This document shows positions 55,255-63,838 of a stretch of 64,000 bases of DNA, piece by piece. Position 1 is the stretch's first letter, and each line of letters opens with the position of its first letter. The notes beneath the pieces are model-generated. The model had not been told where the DNA came from. It was given only the letters and a program-made list of their open reading frames with translations, and made no database searches. The stretch comes from Saccharospirillum sp039982735 (lineage in GTDB: Bacteria; Pseudomonadota; Gammaproteobacteria; Pseudomonadales; Natronospirillaceae), in NCBI RefSeq assembly GCF_039982735.1, contig NZ_JBDWXV010000003.1, positions 372,001 through 436,000 on the forward strand, read 5' to 3'. Position numbers and translations under genes: made by a program.

Positions 55255-56166
55255 ATGAAAAAAACATGGCTCATCACCGCCGCGATCACCCTGAGCAGTG
55301 CCTTGCCTGCTTTCGCCACTGCGTGCCCGGAAAACACAACGGCCGTTAACCACGAACTGGGTACCACCTGCGTGCCGGGGCAAGTCAGCGCTGTGGTTGC
55401 TCTGGAATTCAGCTACATGGACGCCACACTCAATCTTGGCGTTAAACCTGTGGCGGTGTCTCGCGATGCCTTACCGCTACCCATTCTAGAAGTGCATATG
55501 GCAGGCATTCCCAGCGTGGGCACGCGCGCCCAACCGGATTTGGAAGCCATTGCTGCCGCCAACCCAGACTTGATATTGGCTGACCTAACACGGCATACCG
55601 ATCTTTACCCCCATCTGAGCGCCATAGCGCCCACCCTGGTGTTCAACAGTTTGCGCGGCGGTTACGAAGACATACTGAACCAATACCAGCAAATTGCCGA
55701 CCTGCTGGGCGAGCGTCCGCTGGCCGACACCCAACTGGCCGAGCACAGACAGCGCTACCAGAACGTGCGCGCATCAAACCAGAACCAAGGTCAAAGTATT
55801 GTGATTGCAGTATCCCACCCCAGCGGCTTTACAGCGCATGGCGGCACCAGCTTTATGGGCAGCATTTTGGATGATTTCGGTTTCGAAAATGCGGTTGTCC
55901 CTGCTACCAATGCCATTTCCGCCAATGTCGATTTTGAAGGCTTATTGGCTTTAGACCCGGATATTCTTATTGTCCTCGAAGCCACCGAAGAGGTGACTCA
56001 AAACCCCCTGTCAGCATGGGAACAAAGCCCTTTGTGGGGCTCGTTAGCGGCTGTAGAAAATAGCAAAGTGTATCGGTTTGACCGCAGCAACTGGTCCCGT
56101 GCCCGCGGACTGCTGGCCTTAAACACCATGCTGGATGATGTGGTTAATAGTGGGTTATTACAATGA
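55255..56166 (+). CDS. Periplasmic siderophore-binding protein (FecB/FepB type), first copy
   Basis: 303 residues with a signal peptide (KKTWLITAAITLSSALPAFA) and a TroA-like bilobed fold: VVALEFSYMDATLNLGVKPV, VGTRAQPDLEAIAAANPDLI, LIFNSL-type strand VFNSLRGGYEDIL, and NVDFEGLLALDPDILIVLEA. It would deliver a ferric siderophore to an ABC importer. It overlaps the next gene by 4 nt. The ligand is unknown, and no permease gene is in the operon. Confidence 0.88.
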   Translation: MKKTWLITAAITLSSALPAFATACPENTTAVNHELGTTCVPGQVSAVVALEFSYMDATLNLGVKPVAVSRDALPLPILEVHMAGIPSVGTRAQPDLEAIAAANPDLILADLTRHTDLYPHLSAIAPTLVFNSLRGGYEDILNQYQQIADLLGERPLADTQLAEHRQRYQNVRASNQNQGQSIVIAVSHPSGFTAHGGTSFMGSILDDFGFENAVVPATNAISANVDFEGLLALDPDILIVLEATEEVTQNPLSAWEQSPLWGSLAAVENSKVYRFDRSNWSRARGLLALNTMLDDVVNSGLLQ

Positions 56167-57122
56167 AACGACTGGTCATCACCCTCGCCACCTTCACGAT
56201 GCTCTCCACCTCTGTGGTTGCGCAGGACATGCGCAGCGTAACCGACGATCTGGGGCGCAATGTGATTTACCCTGCCGACCCCGAGCGCATCGCCACCTTG
56301 CATGATATCGAACTGACCGTCCCTCTGCTTGAACTGGGGGCTCCTGTTGTGGCTAGCCATGGCCGCCCCGGCGCAACTGGATCGGCAATGATCAGGGCAG
56401 GCATTCTCTTAACCGGGCAGGATTTTTCCACCAGCGACATTATTGATCTCGGCCACAACCCGGTTGATCTGGAAGTGCTGATGAGTGCTCGACCCGACCT
56501 GATTATTACCAGCACCTGGCAGCAAGCGGATGTCGACAAACTGTCCGCCATCGCCCCCACGATCGTGATTGACACCCGCTCGGGTGTGCGGGGCGACTTC
56601 GAACTCTTCGATCTGCTGGCTGACCTAACCGGAAAAACGGACAGGCTGGATAAACTCAAAGCCCGGTATGAGGCTCAGATCGCCCAACTTCGGCGCGTGG
56701 CTGGAGAGGAGCGCCGAATGGTCAGTGCCTTTCACGCACAGAACGGCAATCTTTCCGTTTGGAACCCCTATTCGTCGTTCGGCAAAGTATTGCGGGACGC
56801 TGGCTTTGCGTTTCCGGATTTGATCGAGAACATCCCGGAAGGCACGTCGGAACAGTTGAGTGTCGAGCGCTTGCCCGAACTCGATGCAGATGTGATTTTT
56901 GTCAGCTACCGAAGCGATCGGGGAGAAACCCCCGCCGATGCCCACGCTGAGCTTGAAGCTGCCTTTCCGGGATATTGTGACCAACTGACTGCGTGTCAGG
57001 GCCAACGTCTTGTCGTCATCCCACGTGAGGAAGGCTGGGCAACCTCGTACGTTGGTCTGACGATGATCGCTTATGCCGTGACAACCGCCATTGGAACGCT
57101 CGACTTCAGCGCAGGGTACTGA
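56163..57122 (+). CDS. Periplasmic siderophore-binding protein, second copy
   Basis: 319 residues with a signal peptide (KRLVITLATFTMLSTSVVA). It starts DDLGRNVIYPADPERIATL, a common start of the iron-siderophore binding class, and continues IDLGHNPVDLEVLMSARPDL and DKLSAIAPTIVIDTRS. It is clearly diverged from the first copy, so this is not a recent duplication. Two binding proteins translated together suggest two ligands feeding a transporter encoded elsewhere. Confidence 0.88.
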   Translation: MKRLVITLATFTMLSTSVVAQDMRSVTDDLGRNVIYPADPERIATLHDIELTVPLLELGAPVVASHGRPGATGSAMIRAGILLTGQDFSTSDIIDLGHNPVDLEVLMSARPDLIITSTWQQADVDKLSAIAPTIVIDTRSGVRGDFELFDLLADLTGKTDRLDKLKARYEAQIAQLRRVAGEERRMVSAFHAQNGNLSVWNPYSSFGKVLRDAGFAFPDLIENIPEGTSEQLSVERLPELDADVIFVSYRSDRGETPADAHAELEAAFPGYCDQLTACQGQRLVVIPREEGWATSYVGLTMIAYAVTTAIGTLDFSAGY

Positions 57123-57336
57123 GCTGCAATGCCCTCGGGCAAGGATCACTCAATGCATGAACCGGAACGAAAACGAAAGGTCGCGCACTGTGGGATGAAC
57201 GTCCAAGCCCATCGCTTCAATGGTTTTTACCGATGAATCGTTCTCTGTATACAACCCTAACTCGCCATTGTAGACCGTCCCCCGCTCGCTCGCCCCGCCT
57301 ATCACTGTTCGCCCTGATTTAGGCTCTGTCATTACC

Positions 57337-57350
57337 TTGATGCAGATCAT
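57337..57350 (+). promoter_or_regulatory. FNR/ANR-like box upstream of the hemerythrin gene
   Basis: TTGAT-GCAG-ATCAT, one mismatch to TTGAT-N4-ATCAA, centred about 63 bp before the ATG. It shares CAG-ATCAT with the acs-operon site. Confidence 0.55.
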
Positions 57351-57406
57351 GGCCGGCCCTCACCTCAAGGCGTAGTGTGATCTGAAACAGCCTGCGGAGA
57401 TCTGTC

Positions 57407-57961
57407 ATGACGAAGCTCTACGACCAATTAAAAGAAGATCACCGGAACCTGGTGAAAGTGCTGGATGTACTGAAACGGCAAATAGCCCTGTACGATACGC
57501 GCGAGGAAGAGGGAGCCGAGAAACCCGATAGTGCGCTGATCCTGGATATCATGGACTACATCCAGCATTATCCGGATCGCTTTCATCACCCGCTGGAAGA
57601 AGCCTGTTTCGACTATCTCGACGAACAGAATCGGGGAGACGCTGCCGCCAGGGATGCTATTCGGGCTGAACACAAGGAACTGGAACACAGCTCAAGCAAA
57701 GTCAGAACACGGCTCAACGCCATCAATCTCGGCGAGGCCGTTCCGCTGGACAAGCTCCACCAGACTCTGGATCAGTTTCATACCCTGCAGCTTGACCATC
57801 TGAAACGTGAAGAAAAGACCGTGTTCAGGGACATTAAAGCGTTGGATGACGCTGCCAGCGCGATCATCCTGGACAGGGTTGAGCACCGTCACGATCCGCT
57901 CTTTGCGGAAGTGGCGAACCAGCAGTTCAACGAACTGATCCGACAACTAAAGTACGATTAA
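57407..57961 (+). CDS. Hemerythrin HHE-domain protein
   Basis: 184 residues, all-helical. Probable di-iron ligands are in QLKEDHRNLVKVLD, HYPDRFHHPLEEACF, IRAEHKELEHSS and LQLDHLKREEKTVFRD, an H...HxxxE...H...HxxxE pattern of a four-helix bundle. Such proteins bind O2 or NO or protect iron centres. The FNR/ANR-like box upstream fits induction under low oxygen or nitrosative stress. GGAG lies about 10 nt before the ATG. It is monocistronic. Confidence 0.9.
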   Translation: MTKLYDQLKEDHRNLVKVLDVLKRQIALYDTREEEGAEKPDSALILDIMDYIQHYPDRFHHPLEEACFDYLDEQNRGDAAARDAIRAEHKELEHSSSKVRTRLNAINLGEAVPLDKLHQTLDQFHTLQLDHLKREEKTVFRDIKALDDAASAIILDRVEHRHDPLFAEVANQQFNELIRQLKYD

Positions 57962-58045
57962 GGGAACCGGAACGTCACGCGTTTTATTCGATGCTCGGCG
58001 CTACCCTTCTGCGCTTTGGTAACGCCGAAATAAAGTGCCCCGTCA

Positions 58046-59974
58046 CTATTGTGAGTTCAACATAAACGCCGCAAAAAACTCAGCCAGGCTCTGATGGTCA
58101 TCCAGCGGCAACACCTGGGCCACGTACTGGTCCGGGCGGACAATCACCAGACAGCCGCGCTTGCGATCAATGGAGCGCCTATCGAAAATGTCCTGTCCGC
58201 TCTTCAGGTCCGCGCAGAATACTTTTTCATAGTCATTCAAGCCGTAGCGTCCCTTGCGGGGCATGAGCAGGGCGGGCATGGATTCAAGCGCCAGTTCCCG
58301 GTGCGACTGCTGAAACACTGCACGCAGATCAAAGACCGAATCAATGTCTTCACCTCCGGGGGTAAATCGCCTTACCGGTGAATCCGGTGCATCGGACAGA
58401 AACTCACACAGTTTCCTGATATCGGAGTGCTGTCCCGCCGAATCGTTCGCTCCGGCAAAGGCGTACAATCTCCAGCGTCCATCGGCGCGAGCCACGTGGC
58501 CCAGATGCATGCCGCGCGCATCCGCCAGGCGCACCACCGGTGCGGAATGAAAACGCTTGCCAACCGTAAACCCCCGGGCCAGATGCTGATGCGTTGCCTC
58601 ACCGCAAATCTGCGACGGTTGATAATGCGTTTCCGTGCCAGCCGTAAACCGGCCCTGCTTGACAAAATAGCGTTCAAATTCTTTCGGATCGACACCGCCT
58701 TCACCGCCTCCCTCGGCCGGGCGATCACTGAACATCTTCGCCCATTTGCGGTCGAAATCGATCAGTTCCTGAGCCACCGTCTGGCGTTCCGCTGAATAGC
58801 TGTGCAGCAACTCCGGAGCACACTGGCCACGCAGTACCGAGGCCAGTTTCCAGCCCAGGTTAAAGGTATCCTGCATCGAGAAATTCATGCCCTGCCCGGC
58901 TTTGGGACTGTGCGTATGGCAAGCATCTCCGGCTATGAAAACGCGCGGTGGAATCGTGCTGTCAGCGCGACCGGCGACGTCGTCGTAATGCTCACTGATG
59001 CGCTGGCCGATTTCATAGACCGACCACCAGGCGACTTCTTTTACATCGAGCGTGTAGGGATGCAATACCCGTTGCGCCGCTGCGATCAGGTGATCAACGG
59101 TAATGTTTCGGCTGGCGATGCGTTCGTTCTCATGTAATTTGTCCAACTCCACATACAGCCTAACCAGGTACCCACCTTCACGCGGGATGATCAGCACGTT
59201 GCCTTCGGCAGCAGAATGAATCGCAGCCTTGAGCCGTATATCCGGAAAATCAGTCACCGCCAGAACATCCATAACCCCCCAGGCCTGGTTGGCGGAGTCG
59301 CCGTGCAACTCGCGGCCAATCGATTTGCGTACCGCACTGCGTGCGCCGTCACAACCGACGACATAGCGCGCCCGGACCTTCTCTTCCTGTCCCTGGTGTT
59401 CTGAATCGGTTCTGGCAATGTGCACAGTCACCGGATAATCATCCGCCATGCGGTCAACGTCGACGCCGACCACACTGCGTGAATAATCTGGCACCAGCCG
59501 ATTGGCGCTGTTCCGCATGACCTCCAGATAAAAATCATGCACCCGCGCCTGGTTCAGAATGACATGCGGAAATTCTGACAACCCGTCTTCGGTATCCTGT
59601 ACCCGGCCGTTGCGTACGATGTGTTCGGGGCGTTTTGTATCCGGCTTCCAGAAGGTCACTTCGTTCACCCAATAGGCCTCTTCCATGACCCGATGGCTGA
59701 AGCCAAAGGCCTCGAACATTTCCATCGTGCGGCAGGCGACGCCATCAGCCTGCCCCAGCTTCAGCGGGCCCTCTTTTTGTTCGATGATGCGCGTGCGAAT
59801 ATCCGGGAAGGCGGCCAATTGGGCGGCCAGCGTCAACCCAGCCGGTCCGCACCCGACGATGAGTACATCGACCTGCTCGGGCAGGGAATCGGTTTGAGGG
59901 TTGGTTTTCGCCGACTCTGACGGCGCCTGAACCCGCGGATCTCCGGCATTGAACCCATCCAGATGAAATTGCAT
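58046..59974 (-). CDS. mobA: 3-hydroxybenzoate 4-monooxygenase
   Basis: 642 residues from ATG 59974, which has GGGGAGAGGG 2-3 nt upstream; an ATG at 60037 is not needed. The sequence follows Comamonas MobA (639 aa) along its length, from MQFHLDGFNAGDPRV. It includes FAD-binding VDVLIVGCGPAGLTLAAQLA, GQADGVACRTMEMFEAFGF, VGCDGARSAVRKSIGR (DG motif) and VFIAGDACHTHSPKAGQGMN (GD motif), and ends with the thioredoxin-like domain (VVRPDQYVAQVLPLDD). It makes protocatechuate from 3-hydroxybenzoate with NADPH and O2. No ring-cleavage genes are adjacent. Confidence 0.93.
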   Translation of the reverse strand: MQFHLDGFNAGDPRVQAPSESAKTNPQTDSLPEQVDVLIVGCGPAGLTLAAQLAAFPDIRTRIIEQKEGPLKLGQADGVACRTMEMFEAFGFSHRVMEEAYWVNEVTFWKPDTKRPEHIVRNGRVQDTEDGLSEFPHVILNQARVHDFYLEVMRNSANRLVPDYSRSVVGVDVDRMADDYPVTVHIARTDSEHQGQEEKVRARYVVGCDGARSAVRKSIGRELHGDSANQAWGVMDVLAVTDFPDIRLKAAIHSAAEGNVLIIPREGGYLVRLYVELDKLHENERIASRNITVDHLIAAAQRVLHPYTLDVKEVAWWSVYEIGQRISEHYDDVAGRADSTIPPRVFIAGDACHTHSPKAGQGMNFSMQDTFNLGWKLASVLRGQCAPELLHSYSAERQTVAQELIDFDRKWAKMFSDRPAEGGGEGGVDPKEFERYFVKQGRFTAGTETHYQPSQICGEATHQHLARGFTVGKRFHSAPVVRLADARGMHLGHVARADGRWRLYAFAGANDSAGQHSDIRKLCEFLSDAPDSPVRRFTPGGEDIDSVFDLRAVFQQSHRELALESMPALLMPRKGRYGLNDYEKVFCADLKSGQDIFDRRSIDRKRGCLVIVRPDQYVAQVLPLDDHQSLAEFFAAFMLNSQ

Positions 59975-60091
59975 ACCCTCTCCCCAACGCCTATTCTCGG
60001 CTTCTCTGTGATTTTTTGGACCCGTGTTCAGCCTCACAACGAGGCTGACCGGACGGCGACACCCTATGCCATGATCTACAAAACAATATAG

Positions 60092-60116
60092 TCAGTATGC
60101 TGATCATCAGTATGCT
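60092..60116. promoter_or_regulatory. Probable MobR operator between mobA and mobR
   Basis: TCAGTATGCT occurs twice (60092-60101 and 60107-60116), 15 bp apart, and the joint contains the palindrome CTGAT-C-ATCAG. It lies 18-42 bp before the two small ORFs that precede mobR and could control both divergent genes. Confidence 0.55.
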
Positions 60117-60133
60117 TGTCAATTATCGCCTTA

Positions 60134-60165
60134 ATGAGAGTTCCTGAATGAGAGTTCCTGAATGA
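60134..60165 (+). CDS. Two tandem five-codon ORFs (MRVPE) leading into mobR
   Basis: A 14-bp unit is repeated exactly in tandem (60133-60146 and 60147-60160). Each copy begins ATGAGAGTTCCTGAATGA and encodes Met-Arg-Val-Pro-Glu-stop. The first stop overlaps the second start (60148), and the second stop overlaps the mobR start (60162), both as ATGA. The chain would allow re-initiation into mobR. It may simply be a slippage duplication; translation is unproven. Confidence 0.4.
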
Positions 60166-60623
60166 CCGACGTCAACACCATGCCCGGGCACCTGATACGC
60201 CGCTACCATCAGGCATCAGTGGCCATCTTTCACGCCCGGGTCGCAGAACTGGGCTACGACCTCACGCCTGTGCAGTATGCCGCCCTGGCAAAAATAGAAG
60301 CCCAGCCGGGTATAGACCAGGTAACCCTGGCGGGCCTGATCGCCTATGACCGAACCACCATCGGAGGCGTAGTAGACCGACTGGTGCAAAAGACATATCT
60401 GGTCAGGGAGGTCAGCGCGACAGACCGCCGAGCCCGGGTGTTAAAGCTGACCGAGTTGGGAGTAACCACCTTGCACCGCTTGGCGCCGGCGGTGGAGGAA
60501 GCGCAGCAAACCATGCTCAGTGGCCTCGAACCGGGTGAACAGGCGGAATTTGTCAGGCTGCTGCAGAAAGCGACAGCCGGGGTTAACCAGATGAGCCGGG
60601 CTCCTTTGAAAGAGACCGATTAG
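60162..60623 (+). CDS. mobR: MarR-family regulator of 3-hydroxybenzoate degradation
   Basis: 153 residues with the MarR winged helix: LTPVQYAALAKIEAQPGID, QVTLAGLIAYDRTTIGGVVD, LVQKTYLVREVSATDRRARV. It is divergent from mobA, the same pairing as MobR with mobA in Comamonas, where 3-hydroxybenzoate relieves repression. The start has no strong ribosome site of its own. Two overlapping mini-ORFs precede it and may supply ribosomes by re-initiation. Confidence 0.87.
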   Translation: MTDVNTMPGHLIRRYHQASVAIFHARVAELGYDLTPVQYAALAKIEAQPGIDQVTLAGLIAYDRTTIGGVVDRLVQKTYLVREVSATDRRARVLKLTELGVTTLHRLAPAVEEAQQTMLSGLEPGEQAEFVRLLQKATAGVNQMSRAPLKETD

Positions 60624-60653
60624 TATGGGCGGGTTTCTATCGGTACGTGCGCG

Positions 60654-61559
60654 TTAAGACGGATCACCGGTGCGAGCCGGTGCTCTGAACGGCTGCGTCA
60701 GAGTCTGGGCCATCACCACACCGGCCAGCACCAGTAGGCCGCCGACCAGATGAAACAAAGCGACCCGTTCCCCCAGAAACACCATGGCAATCAGCGCGCT
60801 GAACAGCGGCATCAGGTTGATGAAGATGCTGGCCTGGCTGGCGCCTATCTGGCGTATGGCGCGCATCCACAAGAAGGTGGTGACAATGGACGCCGGAATG
60901 CCCGCATAGAGAATCAGCCAGAGGTTGCTGCTATCTACCGGCGTCATCGGCCCCAGAACATAACCGGGCAACAGAAACAATACGGCGAAACAGACCTGGG
61001 CATAAAGCAACACCCAGGGGGGCAGATCAAAAGGCCAGCGTTTAAGCATCACGCCGTAGAGGGCATAGCAGGTCGCGGCAACGACCATCAGCGCATCGCC
61101 CGCCGCTACATTCAGATCGAACAGTACCAGCGGGTTACCCCGGCCCAGCAACACAGACACCCCGATCAGGGCGACCAGCCCACCCAGAATACCGCCCCGG
61201 GTAGGTGGTTCACGCAAAATCAGGGCACTGAGCAACACGGTCAGCAAAGGCACCATGGCCGCCAGAATGCCCATGTTGGTGGCCGAGGTGGTTTCGGCCG
61301 CCACATAAGCCAGCCCCTGCCAGAGCGCCATGCCCAGCAACCCCAAAAAGGCCAGTTTGGGCCATTCGCGACGGATCGTCGCCCGGTATTTCCAGGCTTG
61401 GGGCAAGAAAAGCGGGGTCAGAATCAGCCAGGCGAGCAACCAGCGCAAAAAAGCGATACTGCTGGGCGCAATCGCCCCAACCGTCAACTGGTTAATGGTC
61501 ATGTTGCCAGACCAGATCAGTACAGTCCCCAGCGGGGCCAGGAAATACAACAGCGGCAT
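60654..61559 (-). CDS. EamA-family (DMT superfamily) exporter
   Basis: 301 residues from ATG 61559, with TGAGGAAA 5 nt upstream, in preference to ATG 61634. About ten membrane helices form two EamA repeats, the first from YFLAPLGTVLIWSGNMTINQ to LIGVSVLLGRG and the second from AGDALMVVAATCYALYGVML to LVGGLLVLAGVVMAQ. Family members export amino acids or other metabolites. The substrate is not known. It is convergent with mobR. Confidence 0.9.
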   Translation of the reverse strand: MPLLYFLAPLGTVLIWSGNMTINQLTVGAIAPSSIAFLRWLLAWLILTPLFLPQAWKYRATIRREWPKLAFLGLLGMALWQGLAYVAAETTSATNMGILAAMVPLLTVLLSALILREPPTRGGILGGLVALIGVSVLLGRGNPLVLFDLNVAAGDALMVVAATCYALYGVMLKRWPFDLPPWVLLYAQVCFAVLFLLPGYVLGPMTPVDSSNLWLILYAGIPASIVTTFLWMRAIRQIGASQASIFINLMPLFSALIAMVFLGERVALFHLVGGLLVLAGVVMAQTLTQPFRAPARTGDPS

Positions 61560-61788
61560 GGTTTCCTCAACGCAATCAGTCAGATGGAACGATAACGGAC
61601 GGCCACAATAACCGGGCGCTGCCAGGGAGTCCACTGAGCCCGACTACCCGCCCAATACCCAACCCCCCTCAAATTACGCCCCCCAAGTGGATTACAGCGC
61701 ACGCCCAATGTGGATACTTCAGGCTGGGTTATCCGGCAGTAATGAACATTAATCCATTCACCGACAACAACAAAAAGAGGCAATCATC

Positions 61789-63768
61789 ATGCACGCAACG
61801 CAGCGTTCCCGATCAATCTTAGGCTGTACCCTGGGCGCTACTCTCGCCCTGTGCGCAGTTTCCGCACCGGTACTGGCCGATATGGCGCAATCCGCCAACG
61901 TCATGGCGCCGCTGGAAGTCGATAACTACGGCGCCTTTGAAAACCAGATGGCCACAGCCAATGCCATGGGGGTTACAGCCGTTTCGGTCGATGTCTGGTG
62001 GGGCAAGGTCGAAGGCGCCGGTGACCAGCAATTCGACTGGGGCTACTACGACGATTTATTCGGTCGCATCACCAACGCGGGCCTGGATATCGTGCCGATC
62101 ATGTCGTTTCACCAGTGCGGCGGTAATGTGGGCGATACCTGCAATATACCGATCCCGGGGTGGATCTGGAATCACTACCCGGTATCAGCCTCCGATTTGC
62201 GCTACAAGAGCGAGCAGGGCAACGAATCCGTTGAAACTGTCTCGCTATGGGCCGACAGCTACGTGCTCAGCGAATACCAGGAATTTATGGAAGCCTTCGA
62301 GGCGCGCTACAGTTACCTGGCCAGTGATATCGACGAAATCAACATCTCCATGGGGCCTGCGGGCGAATTGCGTTATCCCTCCTACAACAGCCATGACACC
62401 GGTACCGGCTACCCCACGCGCGGTGGCTTTCAGTCTTACAGCGAGCCTGCCAAGTCGGACTTTCGCAACTGGGCGATCAATAAATACGGCAGTCTTTCGG
62501 GGGTTAACAATGCCTGGGGCTTTTCACTTGGCCAGGTCAGTGACATCAACCCGCCCGCCAACGCCGGCAATTTTGTCACCAATGGCGAACACTTCAACAC
62601 GCAGTACGGCCGTGATTTTGTGCGCTGGTACCACGATAGCCTGATGGGCCATGGCTATAACATGATGGATACGGCCCTCACCAGCTTCGACGGTGCCTTT
62701 GCCGACATCGAACTTGGCATGAAAATCCCGGGCATTCACTGGAAAATGTCAGCCACCGACAACACCCGGCGCAGCGCAGAAATTGCCGCCGGTCTGATTC
62801 CATCAGACGTCGACCTCAACAGCCCGGCAACCGGCCATGGCTATGCCGACATCGTCGGTGTCGTCGCCAGCTATCAGAACGAACCGCGCGGTGTCGTGCT
62901 GCATTTTACTGCCCTTGAAATGAACGATGACCCCAACGGCAACGGCCAGTCACTGGCGCAAACGCTGGTGTTCTGGGTGGCCGAGGAGGCCGAAGCCCAA
63001 GGCGTACCGATCAAAGGTGAAAATGCACTGGCCGGCGGTGCAACCACAGACAATGGCTGGGACAACATCGAAAACGCGTTCGACTACGCCAGCTACAGCG
63101 GCATGACCGTATTGCGCATCAATCAGGTGGCTACCGGAGGCACCGGTCAGTATCGCTATGAGCAATTCATCAATAACTACTTGCAGGTGGAGGAATCCGG
63201 CGACTTCCAGCGCACTGTGATCTTCATGTACGGTCCTACGGATGCCGGACAAGACATGTTCATTCGCGGTGGCATCGATCACAACTATGCAAACACCAAC
63301 CTCGGCCGTAATTGCCAGACCTGGAACACCGAGTGCGCGATACGCATTCAGCACAACAATTTGCTGAACAACACCACAGCATCCTGGAAAAGCGGCGACC
63401 TGTACCTCGACTGGTATGGCCTTGAAGCCAACCAGGGTGCCGGTGCCGAAGGCACCGCCATGGACTGGACCACCAACAACTGGCCGTCCAGCTGGGGGCA
63501 GCTGCGGACCGTACCGGTCGATGGCTACGGCGAATCCGCACTGAACAGCTACGGGGATCATTACTGGATGCTGGACGTACAAATGGATTGCGCAAACACC
63601 GTCAATGGCTGGTTTGAACTGAAAAGTTACATTTCAAACGGGCCCGGCTGGGAAGGCAACATCAACCAGAGTGGCACCCCATACAGCTCGGGCAACCACA
63701 TGGCGCAGTGCGGTAAAATCAATGTATTCGAACGGAACAGCAACAGCGCTCAGTTCGTCAACTTCTGA
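61789..63768 (+). CDS. Secreted beta-amylase (GH14) with C-terminal accessory domain
   Basis: 659 residues with a signal peptide to about residue 30 (LALCAVSAPVLA). The GH14 barrel spans about 35-455: VTAVSVDVWWGKVEGAG, SFHQCGGNVGDTCNIPIPGW, GPAGELRYPSY with general acid E193, PGIHWKM, and IKGENALAGG with general base E411. It releases maltose from non-reducing starch ends. Residues about 455-659 (MYGPTDAGQDMFIRGGIDH, CGKINVFERN) form a cysteine-containing beta domain that I associate with marine amylases, probably starch-binding but unclassified here. GH14 is uncommon in gammaproteobacteria. Confidence 0.92.
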   Translation: MHATQRSRSILGCTLGATLALCAVSAPVLADMAQSANVMAPLEVDNYGAFENQMATANAMGVTAVSVDVWWGKVEGAGDQQFDWGYYDDLFGRITNAGLDIVPIMSFHQCGGNVGDTCNIPIPGWIWNHYPVSASDLRYKSEQGNESVETVSLWADSYVLSEYQEFMEAFEARYSYLASDIDEINISMGPAGELRYPSYNSHDTGTGYPTRGGFQSYSEPAKSDFRNWAINKYGSLSGVNNAWGFSLGQVSDINPPANAGNFVTNGEHFNTQYGRDFVRWYHDSLMGHGYNMMDTALTSFDGAFADIELGMKIPGIHWKMSATDNTRRSAEIAAGLIPSDVDLNSPATGHGYADIVGVVASYQNEPRGVVLHFTALEMNDDPNGNGQSLAQTLVFWVAEEAEAQGVPIKGENALAGGATTDNGWDNIENAFDYASYSGMTVLRINQVATGGTGQYRYEQFINNYLQVEESGDFQRTVIFMYGPTDAGQDMFIRGGIDHNYANTNLGRNCQTWNTECAIRIQHNNLLNNTTASWKSGDLYLDWYGLEANQGAGAEGTAMDWTTNNWPSSWGQLRTVPVDGYGESALNSYGDHYWMLDVQMDCANTVNGWFELKSYISNGPGWEGNINQSGTPYSSGNHMAQCGKINVFERNSNSAQFVNF

Positions 63769-63794
63769 TTTTCATTAACCAGCCTATCCATTAA

Positions 63795-63817
63795 AAAGGG
63801 GCGCCTTGCGCCCCTTT
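63795..63817. terminator. Bidirectional terminator between the amylase and the AhpD-like gene
   Basis: A perfect 10-bp stem AAAGGGGCGC / GCGCCCCTTT with a 3-nt loop, flanked by short A and T runs on the two sides. Confidence 0.85.
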
Positions 63818-63838
63818 ACGTTTACCAGTGCTTACCGG

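Noticed and set aside
57150..57350. 66-codon minus-strand frame between the siderophore-binding gene and the hemerythrin gene
   Set aside because: It overlaps the FNR-like box, has no ribosome site and shows no protein-like pattern. It is left as intergenic.
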